From the NCBI RefSeq assembly GCF_037325665.1, contig NC_090247.1:20204292-20268291 (forward strand): a stretch of DNA of 64,000 bases, read 5' to 3'. The stretch comes from Littorina saxatilis. Its lineage: Eukaryota; Mollusca; Gastropoda; Littorinimorpha; Littorinidae. Below, in pieces: positions 63,965 to 64,000 of the stretch (position 1 is its first letter; each line of letters opens with the position of its first letter). The notes beneath the pieces were generated by a model. The model was given only the letters and a program-made list of their open reading frames with translations. It was not told where the DNA came from and did no database searches. The position numbers were made by a program, and so were the translations under genes.

Positions 63965-64000
63965 ACAGCCTCATTTTCGTCACTTGCTTGGGGAAAAACG

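Overview
The window looks like animal nuclear DNA, most likely from a marine gastropod mollusc close to periwinkles. That is an inference from intron-exon structure, very dense (GT)n/(GA)n microsatellites, tRNA-derived SINEs and a dispersed repeat starting CATTTAGTCAAG that I associate with gastropod genomes. There are no bacterial operons, rRNA genes or intact tRNA genes. Most of the sequence is mobile DNA, often nested several layers deep.

Layout. 0-7.7 kb: decayed Tc1-like and mariner transposase pieces, a cluster of GTGACGTTATA motifs, a long GT tract, one full CATTTAGTCAAG repeat and a possible host exon at 6.2 kb. 7.7-10.1 kb: a long-TIR TA-target element with a second TA-target element inside it. 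10.1-13.5 kb: a weakly supported host gene on the minus strand. 14-16 kb: a TTAA-target element split by a solo LTR. 16.2-20.8 kb: an L1/Tx1-like LINE on the minus strand whose long ORF is cut by a single stop. 22.2 kb: a tRNA-headed SINE. 23.6-28.5 kb: four head-to-tail copies and one inverted copy of a ~650 bp tRNA-headed element, one of them invaded by a LINE fragment. 29-34.5 kb: piggyBac-type relics, including a 1.9 kb TTAA-flanked element that carries a 1.3 kb purine array.

35.9-50.7 kb holds the main feature, a 14.8 kb Polinton (Maverick), treated here as a fossil. It has 233-234 bp terminal inverted repeats, a CCGTG target duplication, a protein-primed DNA polymerase B, an integrase, a packaging ATPase, a double-jelly-roll major capsid protein, a probable minor capsid protein and several conserved small ORFs. 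It looks whole and fairly young. It sits inside the terminal repeat of an older short TA-flanked element. Each of its own terminal repeats is a hairpin whose two arms vary together.

51.0-63.4 kb holds a host gene on the plus strand that I could assemble from three exons with matching phases (100 + 126 + 314 nt, 179 codons plus stop). It encodes a signal peptide, an EB/EGF-like cysteine module and a PAN/apple-like domain, so a small secreted protein. Its introns contain 76 bp satellite blocks split by a TTAA element, three SINE families, more CATTTAGTCAAG repeats and a three-layer nest of inverted-repeat elements whose outer arms are arrays of the palindrome ACACGTGT. A 21 bp minisatellite follows the gene.

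The Polinton genes form one virus-like replication, integration and capsid set. The host gene starts about 185 bp beyond the element into which the Polinton inserted, so the insertion may have replaced or displaced its upstream regulatory sequence. All domain calls were made by eye from translated sequence; no database search was run.
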